The translations under genes and the position numbers were made by a program. The notes below the pieces were generated by a model. The model was not told where the DNA came from and ran no database searches. It was given only the letters and a program-made list of their open reading frames with translations. From NCBI RefSeq assembly GCF_000328765.2, contig NC_019954.2, positions 2,629,780 to 2,693,779 of the forward strand: a DNA stretch of 64,000 bases, written 5' to 3'. Shown here piece by piece: positions 1 to 9,261 of this stretch (its first letter is position 1; every line of letters starts with the position of its first letter). Origin of the DNA: Tepidanaerobacter acetatoxydans Re1 (GTDB lineage: Bacteria; Bacillota; Thermosediminibacteria; Thermosediminibacterales; Tepidanaerobacteraceae).

Positions 1-585
1 AAGGTAGGCCTTAAAGATGCGGCAGACAGAAAAGTCCGCGAGTATTCAAGGGGCATGCGCCAGCGGCTGGGTGTGGCCGATGTGCTTTTAAAGGACCCTG
101 AAGTGGTATTCCTGGATGAGCCTACTTTAGGTCTTGACCCGGAAGGCACTGCAGAGCTTTTGGACATTATAACGGAGCTTGGCAAAAAAGAAGGTAAGAC
201 CGTTCTGATATCTTCTCATCTCCTCCATCAGGTTCAGGCTATTTGCGACAGAGTTGGAATTTTTGTAAAGGGCAAGCTGGTAGCGGCAGGCACTATTTCT
301 GAACTTGCCCAAAAAATAGGCGGCGAGCGGGCGATTGAAATTAAGGCAAGCCCTATAGAGGCCTTTCCGTCTGATGTAGTAAGGTCGATGCCCGGCGTTA
401 ATTCAATCAGCATGCAAAATGACATGATTGTTATTGACGGGGCAGGGCAGGAACTTGCACCCAAAATAGTAAGGGAACTTGTGGCACAAAATATGGATAT
501 TTACCACTTGAAGATATGCGGTTCCGATCTTGATGATATTTATCATCGGTATTTTCAGGAAGGAGGTGCAAGTAGCAATGGATAA
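1..585 (+). CDS. ABC transporter ATP-binding protein, C-terminal part (cut by window edge)
   Basis: ATPase subunit of an ABC-2 type exporter, open at the left edge, so the Walker A region is missing. What remains starts just before the ABC signature (YSRGMRQRLG, near 43-72) and continues through Walker B and the D-loop (VVFLDEPTLGLDPEG), then the H-loop (ISSHLLHQ). A regulatory C-terminal stretch of about 100 residues follows, as in CcmA/GldA-type ATPases. The stop overlaps the start of the permease by 8 bases, so the two are translationally coupled. The substrate cannot be read from the sequence. Confidence 0.93.
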   Translation, partial: KVGLKDAADRKVREYSRGMRQRLGVADVLLKDPEVVFLDEPTLGLDPEGTAELLDIITELGKKEGKTVLISSHLLHQVQAICDRVGIFVKGKLVAAGTISELAQKIGGERAIEIKASPIEAFPSDVVRSMPGVNSISMQNDMIVIDGAGQELAPKIVRELVAQNMDIYHLKICGSDLDDIYHRYFQEGGASSNG

Positions 586-1576
586 GTTAAAGGATTTTCT
601 CTTGAAAAAATTCAAAAGCTCTTCTTCCGAAGAAAATTCCGGCGGTGTAAAAGTGGTATTTGTAAAGGAACTGGCCGACCAGCTTTCAAGCATAAGATGC
701 CTTATTCTGTTTGCCTTGATTGCACTTACAGGGATTGTCTCATTTTACTCAGCAGCCTCAAATATAGGGGCAGTAAGTGAAGATTCAGGAGCAAACTTCA
801 TACTTATTCGGCTATTTGCAACTTCAGGAACTTCCCTGCCATCTTTTACATGGTTTTTGTCATTGCTCGGCCCGCTTGTGGGGCTTTCCATGGGTTTTGA
901 TGCCATAAATGCAGAGCAAAACAGCGGGACACTGACAAGACTGCTGGCACAGCCCATATACAGGGATGATGTTATCAATGGAAAGTTTCTTGCACGGCTT
1001 TTCATACTGGCTCTGATGACATTTGCGCTTGGCGGTTTTGTGGCAGGTATGGGTATTATATTGACGGGAGTTGCACCGGAGGGTGAGGAAATCGTAAGAC
1101 TCTTAATATATTTATTATTAAGCATAGTTTACATGGCTTTTTGGCTGGCACTTTCCATGCTGTTTTCAGTTATCTTTCGCCAAACGGCAACTTCGGCTCT
1201 TTCCGGCATCGCATTATGGCTGTTTCTTACCATATTTCTACCTATATTTGCAGGCATGGTGGCCGATACCTTCTACCCCATAGCCGATAGCGCAGATGCT
1301 CTGACACAGCTAAATAATATCAGGATTGCTCAGGGCATAAGCAGGTTATCACCGTCAACGCTTTACAGCGAAGCAGCAGTAACTATTCTCTCGCCAAGTG
1401 TCAGGACGCTGGGACCCGTATTGCTGGAACAGGCCTATGGAGCCATACCGGGCTTCTTGCCTCTAGGCCAGAGCCTGCTTCTGATATGGCCGCATCTTAC
1501 AGGTCTTGTAGCAGGGACTGTAATTATCTTTGGCATAACTTATACACTCTTTATTCGGCAAGAAATCCGCGCTTGA
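578..1576 (+). CDS. ABC-2 type transporter permease
   Basis: Membrane partner of the preceding ATPase, 332 residues. The ATG at 578 is chosen because AGGAGG lies just upstream (562-567); the frame is open further upstream but inside the ATPase gene. After a charged serine-rich cytoplasmic N-terminus there are about six hydrophobic segments (around residues 38-58, 95-115, 150-175, 185-210, 220-245 and 305-328). The segment LSLLGPLVGLSMGFDAINAE followed by SGTLTRLLAQP is typical of NosY/GldF-like ABC-2 permeases. Substrate unknown. Confidence 0.9.
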   Translation: MDKLKDFLLKKFKSSSSEENSGGVKVVFVKELADQLSSIRCLILFALIALTGIVSFYSAASNIGAVSEDSGANFILIRLFATSGTSLPSFTWFLSLLGPLVGLSMGFDAINAEQNSGTLTRLLAQPIYRDDVINGKFLARLFILALMTFALGGFVAGMGIILTGVAPEGEEIVRLLIYLLLSIVYMAFWLALSMLFSVIFRQTATSALSGIALWLFLTIFLPIFAGMVADTFYPIADSADALTQLNNIRIAQGISRLSPSTLYSEAAVTILSPSVRTLGPVLLEQAYGAIPGFLPLGQSLLLIWPHLTGLVAGTVIIFGITYTLFIRQEIRA

Positions 1577-1695
1577 ATTATCTAATATTGTTAAGTATAT
1601 TTGCTATTTTGGCACGAAACAAGACATCGGCGGCTTAAAATCACTTAGAAAAAGTCTCAAATAAAGAAACAATATAAATAGATACCGTAGTATAG

Positions 1696-1814
1696 TAAAA
1701 AGCTCCGCAGGAACCATAATGCACGTCTCATTCTCAATAGAATAAGCAGTGAAAATGATAAAGACAAGACTATTTACAGATGAGGCGCAGCATATCAATT
1801 CCGTGGAGCTTTTT
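1696..1814. other. Closed inverted-repeat element (structured RNA or small MITE)
   Basis: In the gap between the converging permease and exopolysaccharide genes, AAAAAGCTCC (from about 1697) is the inverse of GGAGCTTTTT near 1805-1814. Nested shorter complementarities lie inside (ATGC..GCAT and CTCAT..ATGAG). The outer stem ends in a T-run on either strand, so this could be a bidirectional terminator with a long structured loop or a small RNA. The TA dinucleotides flanking the AAAAGCTCC ends would also fit a short MITE. A 64-codon frame on the minus strand here has no ribosome binding site and is not called. Confidence 0.35.
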
Positions 1815-1840
1815 ATAATTTCAACAACTTGCTATTTAAG

Positions 1841-2836
1841 TTATTCTTTACTTCGGGTTATAATTATTAAGCCATAAACACTTATAATTATTATCATGAG
1901 GAAGAAGATCAGGTATATTATAAATTGAGGATTGTCGCGTAATCTTATTTTGCCTTTCGGAGAGGTTTGGCCGCTTTCATCTTGTGCTGCTTGTTTTGGT
2001 TTTACAAAGTATGCACTATAAATATCCCCATCACTGTCAATTACCAACCCATCACCAGAAAGCTGCACATTAAACGCCAAGTCTTTAAGGTAAGTTTGTG
2101 TCGGCATTAAATTTTTTTCTTCGGCTGCCGTAACCACCATTAAATGTTTCTTGCTGTTAAATGGCGAAGCCAGCAGTTGCAGAGATGACAAACCCCTGCT
2201 GTAGTCTTCAAGTAGATAAATTTTATCACTTGGTTCAAATTTTTCAAAGTTCTTATCAAACTTTATATACAGTTTATCGTTTAGATTTTTTATAGCAACA
2301 TTGTCCCAAGGTGTACCGATAACTATAATATTGTTGTGGGTTGTTTCAAGTTCGGTGCCTTTTATCACCGATAGGTTTTCCACTCTACTTACACTATGCC
2401 CTATAAATGCTGTTATATTTGCTGCCATTGTAAGGTAATTTTGGTTTACTTTATCTGGGATCACTAATAAAACATCATCAAATGTGCCGTTTTTTATAAA
2501 CATGTCCGGATAGTACTGAAAAAATCTGTCTTCAATAACTTCTTGAGGAATATTAAAGCTTGTATCCTTTGATATTAAAGCCCATATATCTCCGTAACGC
2601 CAATTTTTGCAGTCAAAATCATGTGGCTCAAGATAAAAAATTAATTTTAATTCTAAAGAATCGGCATCTCTAAATTCTTCCGGTATTTTTACTGTGATCT
2701 CATCGTTATCTGCTCTATCTTTACTTAATAGTTTGTTGGTTACCGGTATATTGTTTAAATAAACTGTAACAGAAGATTTGTCAAAATCCAGCGCCCCTGC
2801 ATATCGCAGAGGAATTTTTATAGAGGAATTCTTTTT
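1841..2836 (-). pseudogene. BcsB-like exopolysaccharide subunit, C-terminal part beyond a frameshift
   Basis: Translating the minus strand from just after the A7 run at 2832-2838 gives an open frame of about 330 residues that continues the upstream BcsB-like protein. It opens with KNSSIKIPLRYAGALDFDKS, then a carbohydrate-binding-like beta region, and ends with one transmembrane helix (FIIYLIFFLMIIIISVYGLI) and a short basic tail, the membrane anchor expected of BcsB. No ribosome binding site or start codon lies near the break; the first ATG (2503) is internal to the domain. It would be made only if the frameshift is bypassed, for example by slippage on the A-run, or if the base is an assembly error. 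Confidence 0.75.
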
Positions 2837-4250
2837 TTAACCTGTGATTTCTGGGCAGATTTATCGTATATGTTGCCTGCTGATAAAATATTCCTTTAAG
2901 TATGGTATCTTCATATCCTAAATCTTTCAGGGTCAATATATCAGTCTGTTTTTCGGCTTCATAATTTTCAACATCATTTTTTAATATAAATTGAGTATCT
3001 GTTTTCATTTGTAAGATTAAATTATCTAAAGTCAGAGACCTGGCTGCTGTAAGCAGCATTTCATCGTTATCTGATATTAGATAGAGTATACGTTTAGACG
3101 TATCATTTGGTGACGCTTTTTCTTTTATTAAGGCTCTATTTTTTAAATCGGGTAATTCTTTTCTTATCGGTTCAAAGATTTGATCGCCTGTATCAGCAGA
3201 GCTGCCTATAACAATAAAATTGGTATTTTCATCTATGTTTTTTATATCACTGTAATGCACTACTTTAACATCCACATTGTTGTAAGGAACTCTCCGCCCA
3301 AAATCTGCCGCAATCACCATGGCAGCAGTTATTTGACTATTATTGGCTCTATCCGGTACCGCTATGATGCAATTAACCGGCTCTAAAGCTGATACTTTAA
3401 GGTAAGGATATGGATAATCATTGATTCCAATTTTATCCGGAATTTCTTCATACTCTATATGTATGTATGATTCACTGTGAAGTGTAATCCAATTAGCAGG
3501 ATTTAGGTCATCAGTGCAAGATTCTTCAGTAATTCGATGATATGTAGAAAATTTAATGGAGTTATAGCCTTTTATGATTTGTTCTTTTGGCAGCGGTATC
3601 TTTTCTATTGCTTTATAATCTGCTTTGTCACTCAATGTGATGCTTTTTATCGGCATATTATTAACGAGCACTGTCAATGTAGAATTTTTATATTTTTTTA
3701 TCTCGCTTTGACTAAATACTAGTTCCAAAAAGCAGTCATCCTTTACCTGCCAGTTTTCATCGACAAAAAAGAAAATGCTGTGCCCCCCAAAGATTCCTTT
3801 TATTGTAGCATCTTCTGACATAGGAATATTTTTTACCATGTTCTGTGTATTTGCTGTAATTTTCGGAGCTTCAGCAGCTATATTTGCAGCCGTATTTATT
3901 ATATCTGCCGGCAAGCCAGTTGAGGTTACCATAGGTTTGGTCGTTGATTCTTGAGTGTGTATTAAAGTTTCAAAGCCTAGAGCTTGCAGTTTATTTGCCA
4001 CTTCTTTTGCAGTTTGCATATCTTTATAATTCCCTACATACAAACGAGTTCCGCCTGCAACAGTAAACTTATATGCAGGGAATCCCTTTGTTTTTAGGTT
4101 ATTGTAATTTTCTTCAAGTACTGCTTTATCTTTGTAAAAGCCCGCCTGAACAACATAATAAATGTCTTGCTTTGATTCAGCGTAAGCACTAATAGCACTG
4201 CTATTTAGTAATACAACAAAGATAATGATTATACATGTTATCTTTTTCAT
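2781..4250 (-). CDS. SPOR-domain BcsB-like exopolysaccharide synthesis protein, N-terminal part
   Basis: Extracytoplasmic accessory subunit for a membrane polysaccharide synthase. The N-terminus is a signal peptide (about residues 1-24). Residues about 28-100 look like a SPOR domain (YVVQAGFYKD ... RLYVGNYKD), which in other proteins binds peptidoglycan glycan strands. After a linker comes a BcsB-like region with paired beta-sandwich and flavodoxin-like units (IFFFVDENWQVKDDCFLELV; TNFIVIGSSADTGDQIFEPI). The real homology stops at about NHRLK; the last 20 residues are out of frame because of the extra A at 2832-2838. The intact product would be about 800 residues. It lies 9 bases downstream of the GT2 synthase, its expected partner. 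Confidence 0.8.
   Translation of the reverse strand: MKKITCIIIIFVVLLNSSAISAYAESKQDIYYVVQAGFYKDKAVLEENYNNLKTKGFPAYKFTVAGGTRLYVGNYKDMQTAKEVANKLQALGFETLIHTQESTTKPMVTSTGLPADIINTAANIAAEAPKITANTQNMVKNIPMSEDATIKGIFGGHSIFFFVDENWQVKDDCFLELVFSQSEIKKYKNSTLTVLVNNMPIKSITLSDKADYKAIEKIPLPKEQIIKGYNSIKFSTYHRITEESCTDDLNPANWITLHSESYIHIEYEEIPDKIGINDYPYPYLKVSALEPVNCIIAVPDRANNSQITAAMVIAADFGRRVPYNNVDVKVVHYSDIKNIDENTNFIVIGSSADTGDQIFEPIRKELPDLKNRALIKEKASPNDTSKRILYLISDNDEMLLTAARSLTLDNLILQMKTDTQFILKNDVENYEAEKQTDILTLKDLGYEDTILKGIFYQQATYTINLPRNHRLKKEFLYKNSSAICRGAGF
2832..2838 (-). other. A7 homopolymer at the frameshift in the BcsB-like gene
   Basis: The plus strand has seven T in a row, so the mRNA has AAAAAAA. Six A would join the two halves into one frame (LKKNSSIKIPL). 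A slippery run is the usual place for phase variation, transcriptional slippage or sequencing error. Confidence 0.8.
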
Positions 4251-4259
4251 GGCAACCCC

Positions 4260-5516
4260 CTAGAATCTTTCAGTCTTATACCAAATATGTTCTCTTTTAA
4301 AAATCGAGTCTTTTATGTAAGAATATATGCCGGAAAGACACACTGCAATCCAACACTGGCAATAAGTAAGATACATCATTACCACAAGTAAAAAATTGCT
4401 TAAGTTATACTCGCCCTTTTCCATTGTAAGGTTTATGCTTATTTCTAGAATAAATAATATATAGGCTAACATCCATATTATTATAAAATTGCCGGGCAGT
4501 GAAATTTTACTTATATTTAGTAAGCCCAGAATAAAAATAATGTCCGATGATATTACTGCAAAAAAGAACAAACAGCTTTCTAAAAGTCTGTAATAAAGAT
4601 CGATAAGTATTGAACCTGAACATTTTGGGAGAGGGAACAGATATTTGCTGAGAACGTAAATATTCCCTTTCACCCATCGAGTCCTCTGTTTAAACCACAC
4701 CCGAAGGGTTTCCGGCTCTTGCTCCCAGGATACTGCCTTTGGCATAAAGGCTATTTTGTAGCCGTTCATATATATCCTGATGCTTAACTCGGTATCCTCA
4801 GCTATGGCCTTAGAATCCCAGCCTCCAATCTGCTCTAATAAATCTTTTCTTACTATAAAATTGGTGCCTGGCAAAAGACACAGTCTAAAGCGCTTCCATC
4901 TGCCACCCTGAATCATCCACTGAAAACTGAGAGTTTCTATATTTATAAATCTTGTTAAAAGATTTGTATCTTTGTTCCGGGTTCTGAACTTGCCGATTAC
5001 CGCACCATATTCCTTTGAATTGGTAATCTCGTAAACAAGATAGCGCAGCGACATAACCTCAGGTGTGTTATCTGCATCATAGACAACTATATAATCTCCA
5101 TTTGCATGCTGCAAGCCGGTATTTAGCGCATTCGCCTTGCCTCTGCCGCCTGTTATACTGTCAGTCGTTATGATTTTTAGATTTTCGAAAGGGTATCTGG
5201 ATTTAATATTTTCCAAGATAGCACCTGTATTGTCTTCCGAATTGTCATTTATTACTATTAATTCCCGTTTGCTTTTTGGATAGTCCATCTTCAGCATTGC
5301 CATAACTGATCTTTCAATAACCTTTTCTTCATTATGTGCAGGCACTAATATAGAAATTGTCGGATGGTTTGTAATACCCCTTACCACATCAATCTTTTTT
5401 TCCTCTGTTTCCTGAAAAAAACTATAACCTGCAAAGGACAGCCATGCATTGAAAAGCAGCAAAATCCAAATTGCAAAAAGCGAATACATAAAAAAATAAT
5501 CTACCGTTTTCAGCAA
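4260..5516 (-). CDS. Processive family 2 glycosyltransferase (exopolysaccharide synthase)
   Basis: Membrane-embedded polysaccharide synthase of 418 residues related to BcsA/PgaC/NodC. A transmembrane helix (about 8-30) precedes the cytoplasmic GT-A domain. Catalytic landmarks are present: D91 (INDNSEDN), DADN with D147/D149, AEDTE with D241 as catalytic base, and QRTRW at 277-281, the QxxRW acceptor motif of processive enzymes. Three or four C-terminal helices form the translocation channel. There is no C-terminal PilZ domain, so c-di-GMP control, if any, must come from another subunit, and the degenerate GGDEF protein of the operon is the obvious candidate. The sugar polymerised is not determinable. 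Confidence 0.92.
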   Translation of the reverse strand: MLKTVDYFFMYSLFAIWILLLFNAWLSFAGYSFFQETEEKKIDVVRGITNHPTISILVPAHNEEKVIERSVMAMLKMDYPKSKRELIVINDNSEDNTGAILENIKSRYPFENLKIITTDSITGGRGKANALNTGLQHANGDYIVVYDADNTPEVMSLRYLVYEITNSKEYGAVIGKFRTRNKDTNLLTRFINIETLSFQWMIQGGRWKRFRLCLLPGTNFIVRKDLLEQIGGWDSKAIAEDTELSIRIYMNGYKIAFMPKAVSWEQEPETLRVWFKQRTRWVKGNIYVLSKYLFPLPKCSGSILIDLYYRLLESCLFFFAVISSDIIFILGLLNISKISLPGNFIIIWMLAYILFILEISINLTMEKGEYNLSNFLLVVMMYLTYCQCWIAVCLSGIYSYIKDSIFKREHIWYKTERF

Positions 5517-5526
5517 TTATATTCCC

Positions 5527-7167
5527 TCATTCTTTAAACAGATGTTCTCTGCTCTGTCTTCTCCTATCTAAGAATATATAAAGGAGTCGAAAGCAGATAA
5601 GAAGCACTAGAATTATTAAATATAGCAGTATCTTTCTAAAAAAAGGTATTAATTGTGATTCCTGTCTGTTTTTTACTTCTTTAATTGCAATATCGCCATC
5701 TTGCGAACGAATTATGTAATTTTCACCCTTTACCCAATTATCATCTTGTTTTAAATCAAGAAATCGTATATCGCGTTTTTTAATTTCAGAGATTACATCT
5801 TTCAGCAGATCTATATCAAGATAAGGGTGAAAATAAAATCCGGCAGTATAGTCCCTCACTATTGAAAGCTTATCCAGCTCTTCCAGTATATGCTGCCTGT
5901 ATAATACATCCTCAGGATCTACGTAGCCAAGGTTTTCAGGAATAAGTCGGTTATAAAGTGGAGAATCGTATAGCCTATAAGGAAATGCAGTAGTTGTATA
6001 GCCCTTATCCGATGTCTGCAAATGGCCGACTATTGTAGAAAAATACATTTTTAGCTTTTTGTACCCTTCTCTTGAGATAGCATAGTGAGGCGCTTCAAAT
6101 GCCAAAGGCACTATGCCTGTTGCTGTGCACTCATTAATTGCGGCATTTATTCGCTCATCAACCCATTTCCCCATATCAACATCGAGCGGTCGGTCATTTT
6201 CTCCATCCCAGAATTCAAAGCCCTCCCCAGGTATATCTTCATGAATCTGGTGCGTATAGCCGTGCAGTAAAATAGTTCCACCTGAATCCTGCATGTATTT
6301 AATAATATAGCTAAATTGCTTATCATCTCTCATATTGTAGATATTTTTTGTTTTTACATCATAAAATGCAGGAATTAATGCCACCATATATGGTATACCC
6401 TCTTTGTTAAAATAATCTGCTATTTCGCAGAGGTTATTTATAGATGTTTGAGCATGGACATCTTCTATGCGCACATAAATTTGAGGGTTTTCATCATGAT
6501 ATTCTTCAAAAAAATCGTGTAAGACATCAGCCAGTATATAAAATAAGACTCCTTGTGTATCAAGGCAGGATACATACCACAAATTTGATATTTTAATTAT
6601 ATATGGATATAAAGTGTGCCCATCGCTTAAACTGCTTACTACTTTGCCGGCATTATCTTCCGCAGTAACTTTTTGAAAAAGGCGCTCAGTCTTTAATATG
6701 AACTCTTTACCTTTATACTTAACTTTTATAGGTTTGAGATCCTTACCTGCAAATGCTATACCATTGCGGGGATTGTGCTCAATAAAAGCTTCTATTCCAA
6801 TACCAATAAAAAGTAGTGGATTTTTATACTTTGCCATATCATCCAGCAGTATTTCACTTAAATTTTCGTTGGAAATTCCCACATAGACTGTCCTGTCATA
6901 CTTGTGCATCATGCCGCTTTTATAGTACGAGGCGGGTATTTCTTCCACTGCAACATTGAAATGGTAAAAGAGATGACTTATAGCAGTAACTTCATCGGTT
7001 TTAAATCCAAGGTAGTTTCTCCTGTCATAAATTACCAGAACGTTTTTCACATCATTTTCTCTTTTTATTAATTCTCGGGCTGTGGCAGGATTATTTGAAA
7101 ACGTCAGACATGTAATCAGTATCAATATTTTTGCAGTTATGCCGCAAATTTTACTCTTATACATCAT
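5527..7167 (-). CDS. DUF2334 deacetylase-like membrane protein of the exopolysaccharide operon
   Basis: A 546-residue exported protein with an N-terminal signal peptide and a C-terminal membrane helix (about 505-528) followed by a basic tail, so the enzyme domain faces outside. The central domain has the polysaccharide-deacetylase-like fold of DUF2334: YVRIEDVHAQ (near residue 232), LLHGYTHQ (near 300), FEAPHYAIS and FHPYLD. These supply the Asp and His residues that bind metal in CE4-type deacetylases. In this operon the likely job is to deacetylate or trim the growing polymer outside the membrane (inference). The start overlaps the upstream GGDEF gene by 11 bases. Confidence 0.85.
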   Translation of the reverse strand: MMYKSKICGITAKILILITCLTFSNNPATARELIKRENDVKNVLVIYDRRNYLGFKTDEVTAISHLFYHFNVAVEEIPASYYKSGMMHKYDRTVYVGISNENLSEILLDDMAKYKNPLLFIGIGIEAFIEHNPRNGIAFAGKDLKPIKVKYKGKEFILKTERLFQKVTAEDNAGKVVSSLSDGHTLYPYIIKISNLWYVSCLDTQGVLFYILADVLHDFFEEYHDENPQIYVRIEDVHAQTSINNLCEIADYFNKEGIPYMVALIPAFYDVKTKNIYNMRDDKQFSYIIKYMQDSGGTILLHGYTHQIHEDIPGEGFEFWDGENDRPLDVDMGKWVDERINAAINECTATGIVPLAFEAPHYAISREGYKKLKMYFSTIVGHLQTSDKGYTTTAFPYRLYDSPLYNRLIPENLGYVDPEDVLYRQHILEELDKLSIVRDYTAGFYFHPYLDIDLLKDVISEIKKRDIRFLDLKQDDNWVKGENYIIRSQDGDIAIKEVKNRQESQLIPFFRKILLYLIILVLLICFRLLYIFLDRRRQSREHLFKE

Positions 7168-8008
7168 ATTCCAGCTCTTTTTCCAATCGATGTCTTATTT
7201 CAAATACATCATCAGTCTTGCCATCATAGGGCATAATACCTATTTTAAAATTAAAATTGAGTTTTTCTTCTTTTTTCCCCGAATTTAGAGTTATGCTGCT
7301 TAAGTTTGTGCGTATTCGGCTTTTTATCACTTCAGCACCCTTTTTATCCGTATTTGGAAGAATGAAAGCAAAAGTATCATCTTCTAATCGATACTTTTTA
7401 TCCTCTGTTCTTAATGTATCTTCAATATTTTTTACCATTAAAGACACCACATCATCAGTCTTGCTTTTGCCGTAAATATCCGTTAGTTCTTTAAAAAACA
7501 TTATCCTTACAATCATAAAAGATAGAGTAAATCCATGCCTTTTGGCCCGCCGAATTTCCTCACATAGATCTTCATAAAATTTTTGCTTATTACCTAAGCC
7601 TGTAAGATTATCCACTCTTACCAATATTTGCACATTCTTCTTTAATTCTTTTACAACTTTAAAAGATTTGTTAACACATTCGCCTAACCGGCTTGAAGTA
7701 TATGCAATAACAGGAAAGACCATGAGCCAAAAATAATCCTTTAAAAAAGTAAAACTAAAGATCCCTCCAAAAATTGCCTCATACAAAATGTAGCTTCCAT
7801 ATGCAAAGACTAAGAACAGTGCGGCAAAAAGCCCCATAACCAAATTTGTAGAAAAGGACCACAGTGCAAGGAAAAAACCGGAAGATAGCAATATGTAGTT
7901 CTTATGGCTTATCATATCAGGATTTAGAAAAAACATTGATATTAAAACAAAAAACTCCAAGATAAGTAAAACAAAATAAATTTTAATCTTTTTGCTTTTA
8001 CCGTTCAT
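7157..8008 (-). CDS. Membrane protein with degenerate GGDEF domain and intact I-site (candidate c-di-GMP receptor)
   Basis: 283 residues: about four transmembrane helices in the first 105 residues, a coiled linker, then a GGDEF-family domain from the landmark DNLTGLGNKQKF (133-144). The active-site motif GGDEF is replaced by EDDTF (209-213), and the metal-binding aspartate region reads MIVRIMFFK, so diguanylate cyclase activity is not expected. Exactly five residues before EDDTF is RTED (200-203), the RxxD inhibitory c-di-GMP-binding site at canonical spacing. This matches known receptors PelD and Listeria PssE. It overlaps the GH8 gene by 4 bases and the DUF2334 gene by 11. Confidence 0.88.
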   Translation of the reverse strand: MNGKSKKIKIYFVLLILEFFVLISMFFLNPDMISHKNYILLSSGFFLALWSFSTNLVMGLFAALFLVFAYGSYILYEAIFGGIFSFTFLKDYFWLMVFPVIAYTSSRLGECVNKSFKVVKELKKNVQILVRVDNLTGLGNKQKFYEDLCEEIRRAKRHGFTLSFMIVRIMFFKELTDIYGKSKTDDVVSLMVKNIEDTLRTEDKKYRLEDDTFAFILPNTDKKGAEVIKSRIRTNLSSITLNSGKKEEKLNFNFKIGIMPYDGKTDDVFEIRHRLEKELEYDV

Positions 8009-9147
8009 TTCACACCCCCAAATCCTTGCAGTGCCAGTAGTGCCTGCAAATTATCAAATGAGTAAACTTTTAAAGTTGTTGGATCACCGAACGCACCGCA
8101 AATAGGACTTGTTTTATCACTGATTTGGAACATCAAAAGTTTTGCTTTCATCATTTCATATAGCTCATTGTCTTCAATATTTTTTGCAATTCTACAGGCA
8201 ATGGCATATGAGGCAGCAGACTGTAAATCAGAAGCCGGCTGTGACGAGTTTATTCGGTAACTGTTAAACAGCGCATTATTCATTCTTATTTGGCCTTTAA
8301 GCCAGTCTATAGCTTCAGGAGGGCACATTCCCACTTCACTAAGGTGAAGCAGTATGTTTAAATAATCTATAATGTTAATCTCCTGTTCTTTACTATAGCT
8401 TTTTGTTTTATAACTATAAGTTTTCCTAAAAAATGGTTTGTCTTGTGATATAAAAGCATTGTCTATAATTTTTAGACCTTTTTCAAAAGCATTTCCCCAA
8501 TCACTGTCGATTTGGGATAGAAGTTTCATCGTATAAAGGTCTATATAAGAAAGAGTTATAGTGTCCGCTTTCGTTTTACTCTCAGCATCATAGTAGCCCA
8601 CAAGGCCTTCTTTTGTAAACTCGTATTTTTTTACCTTGCGTGCAAGTTCATTCAAAAATGTTTTATATTGCATATCTTGCCAGCGGTCAGATGCATAGAT
8701 AAGAGAACGAACTATTCTTAGATCGTCTACCGATGCCGAACTTTTAGTAAGCAGCTCTCCTCCTGATCCTACCCTCCACATTATGACTCCGTTATCTAAA
8801 ATCATGTTCCTTACTATGTTAAAATGTTCATCGAAAAGAGATTTATTACCTCCTTGGACTGCATAAAGCATTATAAGGCCTTCAGATTCTGATAACACTT
8901 GATGACCTGTTGCCCATTCATTTACTTTATAATCATCCAAAAAATTAGTAAAAATCCCTTGCTCGCCAGACATCTCAGTTTGAATAAATTTTAAGCATAT
9001 GGTTTCTTCAGGCTTGCTGGAAAATGTTTTCCATTCTATATTCAGCTTAATAGAAACTTGCTTTAAATACAATAAATAAAACAAGTACAAACATATAATT
9101 GCAACTATAATAAGTATGATTCTTTGGATATGTTTTGTATTTGCCAT
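8005..9147 (-). CDS. Membrane-anchored family 8 glycoside hydrolase (BcsZ/PssZ-like)
   Basis: First gene of the exopolysaccharide operon, 380 residues. An N-terminal signal anchor (about 9-28) leads to an extracellular alpha/alpha barrel. GH8 landmarks are VLSESEGLIMLYAV (84-97), where the SEG glutamate is the catalytic acid, and ASVDDLRIVRSLIYA (138-152), corresponding to the DxDL region of BcsZ. Such hydrolases trim or release the polymer made by the neighbouring synthase. The substrate is probably the operon's own product rather than environmental cellulose (inference). Confidence 0.85.
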   Translation of the reverse strand: MANTKHIQRIILIIVAIICLYLFYLLYLKQVSIKLNIEWKTFSSKPEETICLKFIQTEMSGEQGIFTNFLDDYKVNEWATGHQVLSESEGLIMLYAVQGGNKSLFDEHFNIVRNMILDNGVIMWRVGSGGELLTKSSASVDDLRIVRSLIYASDRWQDMQYKTFLNELARKVKKYEFTKEGLVGYYDAESKTKADTITLSYIDLYTMKLLSQIDSDWGNAFEKGLKIIDNAFISQDKPFFRKTYSYKTKSYSKEQEINIIDYLNILLHLSEVGMCPPEAIDWLKGQIRMNNALFNSYRINSSQPASDLQSAASYAIACRIAKNIEDNELYEMMKAKLLMFQISDKTSPICGAFGDPTTLKVYSFDNLQALLALQGFGGVK

Positions 9148-9261
9148 CTAAACACAACCTAATTATGATGTTATAATTCCTGTATCCTGAATAATGTCTA
9201 TCTTGAGAATATTTTCTTTTCGCAGAACTCTTTTAAGCAAATAAAATATTAGCTGAAAATT

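Noticed and set aside
1604-1798. 64-codon minus-strand frame
   Set aside because: It lies wholly within an inverted-repeat element, has no ribosome binding site and an unlikely composition.
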